Below are positions 44,270-56,599 of a DNA stretch of 64,000 bases, one piece after another. The DNA is taken from positions 34,229,789-34,293,788 of the forward strand of contig OX457042.1 in the NCBI GenBank assembly GCA_949752735.1, in the 5' to 3' direction. Numbering within the stretch: the stretch's first letter is position 1; every line of letters starts with the position of its first letter. A program made the position numbers and the translations under genes. Source of the DNA: Lumbricus terrestris. Lineage: Eukaryota > Annelida > Clitellata > Crassiclitellata > Lumbricidae. Below the pieces are notes generated by a model. That model saw only the letters and a program-made list of their open reading frames with translations, did not search any database and was not told where the DNA came from.

Positions 44270-46316
44270 TATGGTCGGTCCGTCTTTCTGGAATAGGTTA
44301 CCTATTAGTCTCCGTAATGAACTTCTTTGTCTTTCTTTGCCCCTTTTACGCAAGCGTTTGAAAACCATTCTCTTTGATTGTGGTTTGGTGTCAGGTCGGG
44401 AGCGCCTCTGAGGAGTTCTCTTGAAGGGGCGCTATATAAATGTACGATTACAATTTCTATTGCAGTTTCAATATACATGCGCGCAAAAGCTCATTTAAGT
44501 TTCATACCCAGTCCAAATGTTATGACGTTCTCGCCCCCAATGACGTTGCCTTCTGTGTCGAGGAATCTTTCCGGATAAAAGTTCTTCGGATCTTTCCAGG
44601 TCACCGGTTCCATGTGTGAGCTGTAGACATTTGCCATAACCTAAAACATATTCAGCTAACATTATGCCATCTTACATAAGGGTAAACACTCGCTCCCAAG
44701 AACCATTATTGAAGAAAGAAAGGAGGGTAATAAGCCAAGACGAAAAGAAGGAAGACCGAGAATGAAGTTTTGGGGGTGGATAAGCTTAATGAAAGCGGAC
44801 TACAGCAAAGAAAGTTGAAGGGCGCAGTATTCTGATAGAAACGACATTTTGGGTGACAGCAGGTGAATGGTGCTGAGCTCAGGGGCGGATCCAGGGGGCC
44901 AATCCGGCCATGGCCCCCATTTAGAAATTTCTTTATTTTTGACCAGCTATTCTGGCCTGAAAATTTGACTCGGCGCCCCCCCCGCGAGTAGCTTCGTATG
45001 TCCGTTGTCCGCAGCGGCGAAGAAGGTCAGCAGTGTTTTGGGTGGAGGGCGGATGGAAAAGGTTTTTTGGGGAAATTCGAGGCTGATGGTCTGAAAAAAT
45101 GTCATCAGTTTTTTCGGCGGATGGAAAATGTATCTTTTCTTCTTTTTTGGGAAATTTGAGGCTGATGACTAAAAAAAGAAAGTGATCATTTTTTTCGGCA
45201 GACGAAATTTTTTCCGGGTTTCCCGGACCAAGACCCAAAATTTTGGCCCCCCCCATCGAAAATTTCTGTATCCGCCCTTGGCTGAGCTACAAGTAGGTGT
45301 AGGGCTGTTACAGTAGACTATATAAATGCATAAACAAAATATGATCATACCTACCATCGAACCTTTTGGAATAAAATATCCGAGCACTTCGGTGTCTTTG
45401 TATGTAGTATGTGGCGCTATTACGGGAACCGCTGGCCGTCGTCTCAGCAATTCCAAGATCACAGCCTCTGCATATGGCAAGTGTGGTTTATCATCCAGTG
45501 ACGGAAACCTGCTATCTGGTACCACATCATCAATCTCCCTCTGAAGACGAGTCTGAATCTTCATATTGTTGGCCAACTCCACCATTGCCCATTGCAACGC
45601 TGAAGACACAGTTTCCAAGCTTCCAAGACACAGATCTCTCACGATGTAGGTGAGGTCTTGATGATTGTAATCAGAGCCAACGATTTCCAAGAATCTGCTC
45701 ACGAATGTAGGTTCGCTTTGATCCGCTTTGCTGGCTTCAATTCCTTCCTCGATGGTTGTCATCAAACTTCTATGGCCTTGAGACATAACGTTAATCTTTT
45801 TTCGAAAATTGGGCAGAAATCTTAACAGGGGTGCCATGGACAAGGCAGTATCTAGGTTATGCACGAATTCTTTAGAATGCTGTAGCAGTGCTCTTTGGTT
45901 GTTCTCCACGGATATGAATTTCTCACAGAAGATAATACTTAAAACAACATTGGAAGTCGATCGGGCGGTCATGAATTTTGGATCGAAAGCTTGTCCATTG
46001 TTCTTCAGGATTTCTCCAATCATTGATTCCACTTCGTGAAGAATCCTAGTCTCAGACAGGCGGTTGACTCCCAATCCGAATTCTTTTAGTACTGACAAAC
46101 AAATCTTGTGGTACTTCTTAAAATTCTCATCATATCTTGCGAAGACTATACCTGGTTACATGAGAACATTGATGCAGTTCATTTACTTTTAACCGTCGAG
46201 TTATAAATCAGCATAGTTTGCAAAGAATCAAGTGTTCAGAAACTTCTGTCGAAGTCAATGTAGCAAATGAAAACGATCATTAAGACCCTTTGCTGATTTT
46301 CAAAGACAATATAATT

Positions 46317-46367
<51 letters not shown>

Positions 46368-49300
46368 GAAATCCTTGGGCTAAATGCCCGTAGGTGTCCG
46401 GCGCCACTCTCTGGTTGAGTTTGTCTCGCGTCATGTTGCCCATCTTCAACCTGTTCGGTCTGCAGGTCCATACCATTAACATCTTCAACCAGCTAGACCA
46501 CCTTGTCTGATGAAGAGAGTATTGGGAGAGAGGCACGAAGGACAACCTGGGTATGTCACTTGTGCCATGGTTTTTGCGGATTTCAATGGTCTTGGTCTTT
46601 TACTGCCAGTGTATCTCCACCCATCTGGCAAACCTTCCTCATTTTATCCGGGCTTAGGACCGGCACAGGGAAGTTGCTGGTTCCCTGTGGCAGAGGATGG
46701 ATGCAGTTTAACGTCGTGCCCAGGACCCATATAATATAATTATGGCGATTACAAATTTCACGGGTGGCGCACCGGTGGAGGTCGGAGTGTGGTGGGTTGG
46801 GAGAGGGACATGGGGGCAGGGGTGGGGTGGGGTGGAGGCGGGGAGTAGCAGGGGAAATTTTCTTTGGGGGTTGGTGTAAGGGTGTGGGTGAGAAAATTTT
46901 CCCGAAAACCCAAATTTCGCGGGTGGTGTACCGGTGGAGGTCGGAGTGTGGTGAGGGGGGTGTTGGAGGTGGGGCGTGGGGAGGAGTGAGTGGTGGGAGG
47001 AGAAATATTTCCGATAATCCAAGTTTCACGGGGGGTGGGAGGAAAAATTTCACGGGTGACGTACCGCTGGAGGTCCGAGTGTGGTGGGGTGCTGTGGGGT
47101 GCTGTGTGGTGGGGGAGTGGAGCGGGTGGTTGGGTGTGGTGTGGTGAGGTTGTGACTGGGAACGGGTCGAATCCTAAATTTCCCGGGCAACGCCGGGTAC
47201 CCCAGCTATTTTTAAATAATTCATCAGGCGCAAAAATATTTCAGAAGTGTCACGGTACAGTTTTCACGGTTAACAGAAAATGAGTCTCAGTGTAACCGTC
47301 GAGTTAAAAACTCGACTGTTGTCACCGGCGGCGCTTCCAACTACCGAAGTAGCTACAAATCTGAAGAGGCGCTATATAAATAATCAGAATGAATGAATGT
47401 AACCGACAAGCGACGAATGCCTTCTCCTACACGCATCCTTGCTTGAGCCTCGACGCTTGGCCGGACGGGCGTCATCTACCACCTACCAGAGACTCCGATC
47501 AACCACGCCATCTTCCAGCTGTCTACGGGAATCCAATGGTTAACTCTATGTGTTTGCGAGGGCTCGCCACTGGTGACTCTTTCAGTTTACTGTGTTTTGT
47601 TTTGCAACTTCTTGTTATTTTTTGCTTGCTATGTGTGAGCTTATCCCTCACGCCTTTCCAGTTTCTTCTAAAGTTCAGCAGCGCAACCTAGGCCTAACCT
47701 AAAAACTGTACTGTGGTAGCTAATGGCTAGTTTATAGCCTAAGTGTCTAAAGTTCTTTAACTTGTTTACTTAAAACAACGATCGGTTTGTTGTAGTCTGT
47801 TCTTCGAATCTCCAATAGTTTCAATCAACACAAAAATGAACAACAACGACAAACAATTCAATGTTACGACGAAAACGCCATCTTATTATCTCTTTACTCT
47901 AACTACCCCTTATAATACACATGACTGGCACTCCTACAAAAGCCTATCTCACACCGAGCGTACATCCTTCCTTCGATCGCTCTGCCCTTCTCTTTGTCTC
48001 CCTCTGTCCTTCTCTCTGTCTCTCTCTGTCCTTCTCTCGCTTTCCGGCAACGGTCGCGTACTGCAACTTTCCGGCCACTCAGCCACCTGGCCGATCTCAC
48101 CTGTATACGCTCTTGCACAATAATCAGCTGACCACTATATGTTATACAAAACCAGCTTACATTATGACTCTTAACATCATTTCGGCTAGTTGGTGCAGAG
48201 AGTGCCTCTGAGTAGATATCTTGAAGAGGCGCTATATAAATTCTCAGAATGAATGAATGAACGAATGAATGTAATGGCGTTGAGGCGAAATTATCATTGC
48301 CATTAGACCTATTGTTATCGTTATCAACATCATCATCACCGTCGTCGTCGTCGTCGCCATCATCATCATCATCATCCTTGGGAGAAATCCAATCATAATA
48401 GTTACATTTAGCATTTTGCAATGATAGTTAACGGAAAGACCACACAGGGAAAGTTTGTTGGATTTTGTAGCCGCAATATTGACAGGAACTGAAATGTCAG
48501 AGATTTAGTGCTTGAGAAAGTTGAAAGTATTAAGCATTAAATCTTAAATTATCAAACACTCCAAACGAAAACAAATTTCAGCCCCAAGAGACTTAGCAGC
48601 TATGAGAAATAATTTATCAGCATACGACTTTGTTTCCTCTGTTGATTCAAATTCAATGCTGTTGAACCAACCTTTTAGATCGGGATTGGTGACATTCTTT
48701 TCTGCCCAAAACTCAAATCTGTCGGCATAAATCTCCGCTTGCTGAAGAAATGCGTCCGTTAACGACTTCTTGTCATTCAAGATTATTGCCAACCTACAAT
48801 AATCGTTAAAATGAAAGTCATGAAATTTATTAATTTGTTCTGTTTCAGCGGAAAATTACTAATACAAATAATCTATATCAACAATTACAAGTTTATATAC
48901 TCCACAGGCGTCACATCTCCTGATATAGCCTACATAAGTGATATAATAATAATTATAATATGAATGTGCAATTGTGCATGCATATATGCAACTGGAGGAT
49001 GTGATACCTGTGAGTAGACTACTGAAAGTCTCTTTCCATTTAGCTCCTCTTAAGTATGTTTGTCTAACGGAGCTGCTATAGACTGATAGCAAGTCGCCTT
49101 CAATTCCCCCATATATCTACGACGCTTCACCTCTGACCTGTAGGCCTAAATGTCAGCTGAGTCTTGCTTCGAAGTATCTTCATGCGATAGGCGTGAGTTT
49201 TTTTCATTTTTTGTCTGTGTATGTTAGTCTATATCTTGTTGACTGCGCACTTATGTCGGCGCGCATTTGTCCTGCACGCTTTTGACGGGGTATACCCTTA

Positions 49301-49836
49301 TCCTTGCTATCAAGTGCAGATTCAGCAGCCTACAATTAAACCTGCAGACGACTCTACTTCTGCCACAGTGCTACGACAAAAATTGACCCTTCACAGACAA
49401 TCTTCACGTAAACCATTCGCTGATATTATGATTGTTCACTTTCATTAATATCTGTTAATCAGATGTGCAACAAGTACGGCTAGCAGATGGTTTCAATAAA
49501 GGATATATACTTACCATGCTTAGCCTACTATAGGTATACGGTATACTCATTGATGCACTAATAGTTTTAGCTTAAATTTTTAGTTTTCTACCTTCCTCCC
49601 ATTTTACACGACATCACAGGACCAAGTTTTTGGGCATATCTCAGAAAGAAATCCGGGAGAGAGCTCACTCCCTCCTGGAGAATGTAGAGGATCAGTGATA
49701 GAGTTGGAACTGAAGGTGGATAACGCTTGCCATCTTCATCCTTGGATCCGATTCCTTTGATCAAAACAAGTATAAGGATGATTCCAGTCGCTGCAACCGT
49801 TACCAACGCAACAGACATCTCGCTACCGTCAAACAT
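43375..49836 (-). CDS. Cytochrome P450 gene C (CYP2-clan-like), complete, five coding exons
   Basis: Proposed join on the minus strand: 49836-49592, 48793-48672, 46151-45355, 44640-44508, 43562-43375. It codes for 494 residues. Splice sites are GT-AG in matching phases. It has a signal anchor with SVPTLSL-type hinge, helix C FARYDENFKKYHK, I-helix CLGSLETVSSALQW with the usual Thr, K-helix ELLRRR, NFYPERFLD, and haem loop FGLGKRSCPGE. It is closer to gene D than to gene B in exons 3 to 5. Exon 1 has one extra codon. Intron 1 and the upstream region hold long TCTA repeats; introns 2 to 4 hold LINE, SINE and MITE insertions. Predicted ER monooxygenase; substrate unknown. Confidence 0.88.
43800..44110 (-). 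pseudogene. L2-like LINE 3' fragment in intron 4 of gene C
   Basis: Encodes LVPFAQTAPMQNREFSALSP, then SNCLSHKLRLLPGALDEAFK. This is the RT C-terminus typical of L2/CR1. The same fragment sits at 59640-59950 in intron 4 of gene D, so it inserted before C and D separated. Confidence 0.75.
44213..44268. repeat. (TA)n microsatellite
   Basis: Uninterrupted TA run preceding an L2-like 3' end. Confidence 0.95.
44268..44460 (+). pseudogene. L2/CR1-like LINE 3' end
   Basis: VGPSFWNRLPISLRNELLCL, then LLRKRLKTILFDCG, then the 3' UTR signature GGGAGCGCC and AGGGGCGCTATATAAAT. Absent from gene D intron 4, so it is specific to gene C. Confidence 0.75.
44508..44640 (-). CDS. P450 gene C exon 4 (PERF region)
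   Basis: 133 nt encoding VMANVYSSHMEPVTWKDPKN, then FYPERFLDTEGN, and ending TFGLG. Acceptor TTTTAG, donor GTATGA. Confidence 0.9.
44880..45280. mobile_element. hAT-like MITE (401 bp)
   Basis: Ends CAGGGGCGGATCC and, inverted, CAAGGGCGGATAC. Perfect 8-bp duplication GCTGAGCT at 44872-44879 and 45281-45288. The gene D equivalent near 62545-62575 is an empty site. Confidence 0.92.
45355..46151 (-). CDS. P450 gene C exon 3 (helices C to K)
   Basis: 797 nt from GIVFARYDENFKKYHK to FIPKGSM. Acceptor AACCAG, donor GTAGGT. No stop within the exon. Confidence 0.92.
46319..46735 (-). pseudogene. (ATC)n microsatellite and LINE/SINE 3' remnant
   Basis: An ATC run (46319-46366) is followed by sequence whose minus strand reads GNMTRDKLNQRVAPDTYGHL, ending at the trinucleotide run. 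This is the look of a LINE 3' end with a (GAT)n tail. Family unresolved. In intron 2 of gene C. Confidence 0.45.
46743..47165 (+). repeat. G-rich tandem repeat, about three 170-bp units
   Basis: Units begin AAATTTCACGGGTGGCGCAC and CGGTGGAGGTCGGAGTGTGG (near 46752, 46912 and 47046), separated by long GGGG-rich stretches. Strongly G-skewed on the plus strand. It ends at a CCCGGGCAACGCCGGGTA motif at 47187. Confidence 0.8.
47310..47398 (+). mobile_element. L2-type LINE/SINE 3' tail
   Basis: GAAGAGGCGCTATATAAAT followed by GAATGAATG, the tail seen at several places in the window. Confidence 0.6.
48180..48275 (+). mobile_element. L2-type LINE/SINE 3' tail
   Basis: GTGCCTCTGAGTAG, then GAAGAGGCGCTATATAAAT and GAATGAATGAACGAATG. 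Confidence 0.6.
48325..48382. repeat. (ATC/GTC)n trinucleotide run
   Basis: Mixed ATC and GTC triplets in intron 2 of gene C, near exon 2. Confidence 0.85.
48672..48793 (-). CDS. P450 gene C exon 2
   Basis: 122 nt encoding LAIILNDKKSLTDAFLQQAE, then IYADRFEFWAEKN and NPDLK. Acceptor TTGTAG, donor GTTGGT. Confidence 0.9.
49592..49836 (-). CDS. P450 gene C exon 1 (signal anchor)
   Basis: 245 nt, MFDGSEMSVALVTVAATGII to SCKMGGR. It has one more codon than B (KDEDG against NDDG). CATCTTCCAG directly before the ATG looks like a splice acceptor. Confidence 0.9.
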
Positions 49837-49967
49837 CTGGAAGATGAAAATGTGTTAAGAAATTTCATGTAGCTCCATAACACTTCTCAAAGGGTTTGTT
49901 CATAATACGCTGAATTGTAGTGTTGGCAAATTTATGAAACACTTTAGTCATGTATCTCTCTGTCTAT

Positions 49968-50665
<698 letters not shown>

Positions 50666-50761
50666 CATCCTTCAGAAGCAGCAGAGACTTGAAACAACTT
50701 TCTGCTCTACAGGGAGTTGAACCCCGAGCCACACCACCCGCTGCACACTACTTGACTTGAC

Positions 50762-51052
50762 TTATGACCTTGGCGATGCTCCAGCACGCATAAGCCACTC
50801 ATCTATGGAAGCTCTCCATTTCCCTCTGCTCTCTGCCCGATGTACAGCCTCCTGCATCGACATCCCCATCTCCTGACAGTTCTCTTTGATCATGTATCTC
50901 CATCGTTTCTTCGGTCTTCCCCTTTTCCCCTTCCCCTTTTTCCCCTTCCCTGCACCTCCCCATTGAAGGCTATCTTTGGGAATCTGACGCTCTCCATCCT
51001 GACCATGTGCCCAAAATAGCGCAGTCGTCTGCACACTATAGCCACAGCGCAA
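50762..51052 (-). pseudogene. LINE reverse transcriptase C-terminal fragment
   Basis: Encodes TTALFWAHGQDGERQIPKDS, then KRGRPKKRWRYMIKENCQEM and ESRGKWRASI, the Gly-Arg-Pro...RW end of RTE-like polymerases. Truncated. Confidence 0.75.
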
Positions 51053-51103
51053 TTACCCAACCTAACACAAAAATATCTATGTCTGTGTTAGGTTGGGTAA
51101 TTG
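51050..51103. repeat. Perfect 20-bp inverted repeat (hairpin)
   Basis: CAATTACCCAACCTAACACA and its complement are separated by 14 bp. It lies directly at the 5' side of the LINE fragment. Confidence 0.9.
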
Positions 51104-51229
51104 GCTTCTACCTCACAAATAGTTTCTGCAAAAAGTATGTGAACGATTGACCCAACGTTCTGTGGGATGCACTTGGATAAGGACACTTCCATGCACTGTC
51201 AATGCGTCTTATGCCCTAGCATGGTTTGC

Positions 51230-51345
51230 TCAGATGCATTTTATAGGAGCCTCAAAACAGTGCTTTTCAGTCGAGGTAGTGCCGGGAGCACTCCTGAGTA
51301 GTAACCTTGAAGTGGCACTATATAAATATCCATGATCAATGAATG
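51230..51345 (+). mobile_element. L2-type LINE 3' end
   Basis: AGTGCCGGGAGCACTCCTGA, TTGAAGTGGCACTATATAAAT, then AATGAATGAATC. Confidence 0.65.
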
Positions 51346-52323
51346 AATCTGATGTCCTGCAAATGAATGTAATAACTTATAGCTCTATATTATACAAAGT
51401 ACAAACTCTGTACTCAAAACAGCATATTACTCACGTTTGCAATCACTAGTGCATGATGACCTGACGCAAAACTGCGTGTTAGATAAACAGCGGTGACATT
51501 AACAGCATGCACATGAGCAGTCGGTCGACAGTGCGTCTTGAACTATAAACTTAGTAATTGTTACTCTGCCAGTCGACTCACCATACACCGAGCCGTGCAT
51601 GAAAGGCCCGCTCTCTGAGTGTCGTGGGATATTCTATCGACGCTCAAAGCTATCCGGAGGATGGAATATACCGGATATATAGTATCCGGGGAATAACCAT
51701 TCTATCCCAATTATTGAAAAATGCGTATAATTGATAAATTTATGCCGTAGTCAAAATTTAAATGACGTTAATTGCTTTTAGTGCCCAAAGCAACGTTCAA
51801 AGCAAGACAACTCGTATTTATTTAGTGACTCTAGATGTTCTTAAGTGTTCTAAACGTTATAAGTGCTCTGATCTTCATCCCTTCAAGATAGTTGTGTTCT
51901 ACAGTACTGTTCTTGTGCTTTTTCGATGTCTCGGGTTTCAATCAAATTTATGGTTATGGTTATGGTTAAAGAAAAACAAACAAAATTAGCTGGTAGGAAT
52001 AGACATAGGCCTACCTGTTAGTGGCAAAGTTCAAAACAAGACAGATGGAGATAAGCTTGCAAGAAAATTAACACACGCGGGAGTGACTTTTACAACTTCT
52101 CTTCATCTGCGTGGAATGATTATTTGAGGGGGATAGTCTATTTCGTGATACCGGCGGACAGCCAGATTGAATTGGACCTACGCGTATGATGTTGCGTTGC
52201 AGGTCGGAGCTCAGGGCAAATCAACACTCCACACTGACCTGTAAAATATTATTTTTCATTGCCGCTCATGATGTCAATTATAACCGCTGTTTGTGAATGA
52301 AGTTCGGACTTCAGAGTTTAGCG
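51346..52323. other. Intergenic, nothing recognised
   Basis: AT-rich sequence between gene C's upstream region and a MITE. One TAGGCCTA octamer occurs near 52008. Confidence 0.5.
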
Positions 52324-52331
52324 TTCATTAC

Positions 52332-52699
52332 GGTACTTGTCGGTTAATTCACCGCCACACACAGAAACACAGCGTTGTTATTTTTAATAAATCCAACTTC
52401 TAGTTTGACGAGAATCGTTTCAATCGATCCAGCTTCTGTTTAGGCAAGAATTTGTTTGATAAATCCCGCTTCTATTTCGTCAGAAAATATTTTTTCATCA
52501 ATATAACTTCTATTTAATTGAACATTACTGTTCATCAATCCAGCTTCAATTTCCGCAAGAATGACTGCACCAACCCTATCCCTAACCCTAACCGACCCTC
52601 ACGGTGCAAAACCTGAGCGCTAACCGACCCTCACGACGCATAACCCGAGTCCCTAACGCTGTGTTTCTGTGTGTGGCGGTGAATTAACCGACAAGTACC
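52332..52699. mobile_element. Young MITE with perfect 45-bp TIRs (368 bp)
   Basis: Both ends read GGTACTTGTCGGTTAATTCA onward, identical for 45 bp (52332-52376 and 52655-52699). Perfect 8-bp duplication TTCATTAC at 52324-52331 and 52700-52707. The interior holds repeated AAATCC(A/C)(A/G)CTTCTAT-like units and CCCTAACCCTAACCGACCCT. Confidence 0.95.
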
Positions 52700-53210
52700 T
52701 TCATTACATGTAAGTAGTTACGTAAGCTATTTTCTTTTTTATTAGGGTTGGAGAAGAACCACTATCTGGTATTAAGTTATCGTTCGATAGTCATAATATG
52801 CAAAAACAAGTACAAGTAGACTATAATCTTTCTAAAAAATGTTTTTCTCGCAGTCTAATATTGTCAACAATAGTCAAGACTCTGTCACGAGACCGTGACA
52901 AAAGGCCGCAGGTTGTAGATTTCCACGAGGGGAGCAACTTCTGCAAGACATAATTGTGGCCTTGATGCCTGACGTCAAAAAAGTAGATGGTTGGTATGCC
53001 AGCGATTAGGTAGTAGGTACCCCAGCCGGGTCATTCTATTTACAATGGATCGGAGACTATATGAAACCTACCGTCGAGCATGACGATAGGTCTACAGCAG
53101 GCGCCCAACAGTTGTGGCGCAAAGCACGACCGAAAAGTTTGCATTCACGGATCCTCCTTTTGGCCTTGAAGCACATTTAATTGAAATGCGCTTCAAAACC
53201 GAGAGTTCCA

Positions 53211-53657
53211 CAGCGTTGCACACTCTAAAAAATGAAAAACCCAAGTTGGAGGGGCGAAAAAACCCAAGAAAACCCAAGTTCAGCAAATCTTTCGTAAAAT
53301 GTCCAGAATTTCAAAATTTCCGGCCGAAAAATCTGATATGATGATTTTTTTAGTCATCCGGCACAAATTTTCCGAAATTGTCCACAATTTCTTCCGTCCG
53401 AAAATTCTGATGACCTTTGTTTTTTCTTCATAAAAATTCTGATGACCTTTTTTAGTCATCCGACACAAATCTTCCTAAAAATGTCAAAAACTTCCTGAAA
53501 ATGTCTAAAATTTTCCCCAGAACGTCAAAAATTTACGTTTTTTGGGTCGAAAAAACCCAAGCAAAAATCCCAAGTTCGTCCCCCCAAAAAACCATTGCCC
53601 AAGTTCGAATCGAAAAACCCAAGATCTTGTGAAAAAACCCAAGGAGTGGCAACGCTG
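53211..53657. mobile_element. hAT-like element, CAGCGTTGC ends (447 bp)
   Basis: Ends CAGCGTTGCACACTC and, inverted, CAGCGTTGCCACTCC. The 8-bp duplication GAGTTCCA is at 53203-53210. Its right copy was split by the next element and is re-formed at 55288-55295. The interior repeats AAAAACCCAAG. Confidence 0.9.
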
Positions 53658-53661
53658 GAGT

Positions 53662-55283
53662 CATAGGCGTAGGGGCCATTTCAGCAGTGGGGGGGCAAAA
53701 ATTTTACTTTTGCCCGAAAAATTAAACCCGGAATAATTGACGTTGTGAACACATAGCCAACTCTGTTCTCACACCCACACCCGGGTACTAGGGGCAAATA
53801 CCCCGGAACCCGGCCATATTATAGGGACCAGGCTGGGTAATTTTAGGCATAATATGCAAATTTATTATGTAGCCTATATATATTCTTGACGCTTAACCAG
53901 TTCAAACTTCACAGGAGCAACTGATTAAATTCATAATTGTAGATTGTTTTGTAGTGTATCTAATCATCTACAAAGCGCCTTAGTATAGGGTGAACCGTTC
54001 AGAGGCGCTAATAGTGCGCAAAAACCGCGCCCGAAGAGGCATGTTTTAAGATGAGAGAATGAAGAAGAGAGACTGCCACAGAAAGTGTATATAGCGAACG
54101 CAAGGTGAAAGCTCATTACAAAGAGAAGGATCAATTTTATTGTGGCAAATGATCTGAGCCATAGCAGTTCTACGAGAAAGAAGCAAGGGTCAAGTCTGTT
54201 GAATGAACGAAGTGGACGGTTGGAGGAAGCTGAGTGAGGCCTTAGTATAACGTCGGTTAGATATTTGGGGCAAAACCCTGCTGAGCCTCGAAGATCAGAG
54301 TGAGGAATATAGATTGTATCACAGTATGTAATCACGGAGAGGAAGTCAATGGGTGGATACAGAACAGCGAAAGATCCTGAGGCACCTTAAATGAAAATAA
54401 GAGGAACATGTGCTTTTGGAAATGTGCTCAGTTTAGGTATTATCCTTCCCGTAATATAAGCGAGCTATCAAGTGCAACACCCTGATCCCGCACACTTGAC
54501 AAGTAGGAAAAGATTGTAAATTTTCAGAGAGCAGACCAAGATCTGCACGTTGATCGCAAGATTATCGATCGTGTCTATTTTGCCTCACGACCAGGTATAG
54601 GCCTAGTAGAAATTGCGATGTCATTCAAGCAGTGAATTCCGTGTTCTGCTGCACCTAGCTTGCATGCTGTGAATTTCCCCAAATGCCACGAATAGTCGCA
54701 ATTTTCGGTAAAATTTCGGCTCTTGAATTTGCTGCGACTCTAGCCATTATTTACCGTGAATTCAGAACTTTTCGGGAATTTCTGCCATCCATAATAGGCC
54801 TATACTAGTTGTTGTGAGCTAATATCTAACTCGATTCGGGCAAGATTTTCGGGCATCTTTCGGCTCATGAATTTGTTTGGATTCTCGCCATTATTTATAA
54901 AATGCTACCGTGAATTCAGAATTTTTCGGGAATTTATGCTATCAGTGGTTGTTGTGAGTTAATATAATATCTAACTTGATTCGGGCAAGATTTTCGAGCA
55001 AATTTCGGCTCTTGGATTTGCTGCGATTCTCGCCATTAAGCTTATTAATGCTACCGTGAATTCAGAACTTTTTCGGGAATTTCTGCTAACCATGGTTGTT
55101 GTGAGCTAATATCTAACTCGATTCGGGCAAAATGGAACTGGGAGATAATGTTGTGTGCTAATGAACGTTGAATTTCAAAAAGTTTGGTTAATATTTTCCG
55201 GGTCTACTTGCCCGAAAAAACAGACTTGCCCGAAATTTGGGGGGGCATTTGCCCCCCCTGGACCCCCGTCTCCTACGCCTATG
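53662..55283. mobile_element. hAT-like element, CATAGGCGTAGG family (1,622 bp)
   Basis: Ends CATAGGCGTAGG and CCTACGCCTATG. Perfect duplication GCTGGAGT at 53654-53661 and 55284-55291. It inserted across the right end of the preceding element. It is collinear with 24411-30303 minus the LINE. No transposase; carries a decayed L2-like RT piece at about 53960-54600. Confidence 0.93.
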
Positions 55284-55939
55284 GCTGGAGTTCCATACAC
55301 GTTACGCCTCTAGGGCTGCGGTCAGTTCATTTACGCTAGATAATCGTAATCGCAATCTTGACATTTCCTAAGCGCCACTCGAAATCCTAGCACCAGGTTA
55401 TTCATTAGCTCTGCGTCTAGTCAGGAGAACTGTCCACAATAGCTGACCGATGGCGGTCCGACCAATATAAGTATTGTAGCAAAATATAACTGGGGGCTGG
55501 AGGGTCACACGCTGATCTATGTGGACTTGGGACGTGCAATGAGTACTTTAACATGGCGTCCTAAGAAAGACTGGGGTTGACACGCTCCCACAACCTCCCG
55601 GCAATTCTTACCATGAGTCCGAGTCTGGTTACTAAAGGATCAGAAGTGGCAGAGTTACTGTTAGGATGGATTCTGTTCTGATTGAGAACTTATAAGCATG
55701 TGAGACGGGTACGAGTTCTTGATGAGGTGCGAATGGAAAGCCCGAGCTACATTGTATACGGGTGACGAGAAGGAGTTTGGGACGGTGATGTGGATGATTG
55801 GGAATGATGGCGGGAAACTGAAAAAGGCTGCATTCATAGGGCAGATGGTTAAGTGTCGAGAACTTGAGATGAGTTGTTACCGGTGGTCGAGAGAAGTGAC
55901 ACATTTCTAAAGACTTCCAGCATGATTGTAATTGTACTG

Positions 55940-56085
55940 TGTACAAAAATCAAACGAAAACTTGGATGGACAATGTGAAAGAAGACTTGGAGCGCAGGGT
56001 ATGGACATGAGAGATGCCGTGAAAAAATCCAGAGACAGAACTGTTTGGAGAAGTCTAGTTAAAGCCTCATCATCGGCCCACGCCT
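55940..56085 (+). pseudogene. LINE RT C-terminal remnant
   Basis: KTWMDNVKEDLERR, then GMDMRDAVKKSRDRTVWRSL, with a one-base slip between the two parts, followed by a purine tail. Confidence 0.6.
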
Positions 56086-56092
56086 GACGGAA

Positions 56093-56109
56093 GAGAGAGA
56101 GAGAGAGAA

Positions 56110-56142
<33 letters not shown>

Positions 56143-56152
56143 GAGACAGAGA

Positions 56153-56250
<98 letters not shown>
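56093..56250. repeat. (GA)n microsatellite
   Basis: Dinucleotide run with a short GACA block near 56115. Confidence 0.95.
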
Positions 56251-56599
56251 AAGAGAAGATCAAACGATGTTTATTCTCTTCAGATATAACATTATAACAA
56301 AGTACAATGATTTATGTTAAACTTTTCAAAGTCAGTTATCATATATGCAAGCTAATTCAATTGCTATAGCGTCTTTAAGAAAAGTTTCTAATCTACTACA
56401 AATTACGCATTTAGGTCCTACCCATTTTGTTAACAAGGAGTCAACGACCAATTCTATATTTTGAAAACATAGAAACTTTGAGAAATGCGCAGAATATGCA
56501 AATATTGGGATGTATAAATTTGCATAGCCTATGGATCTTAGATCTTTACTAGCCGATTATGATGTATGAAAAAATAGGTAGGCTTATAGTAAAGTAAAG

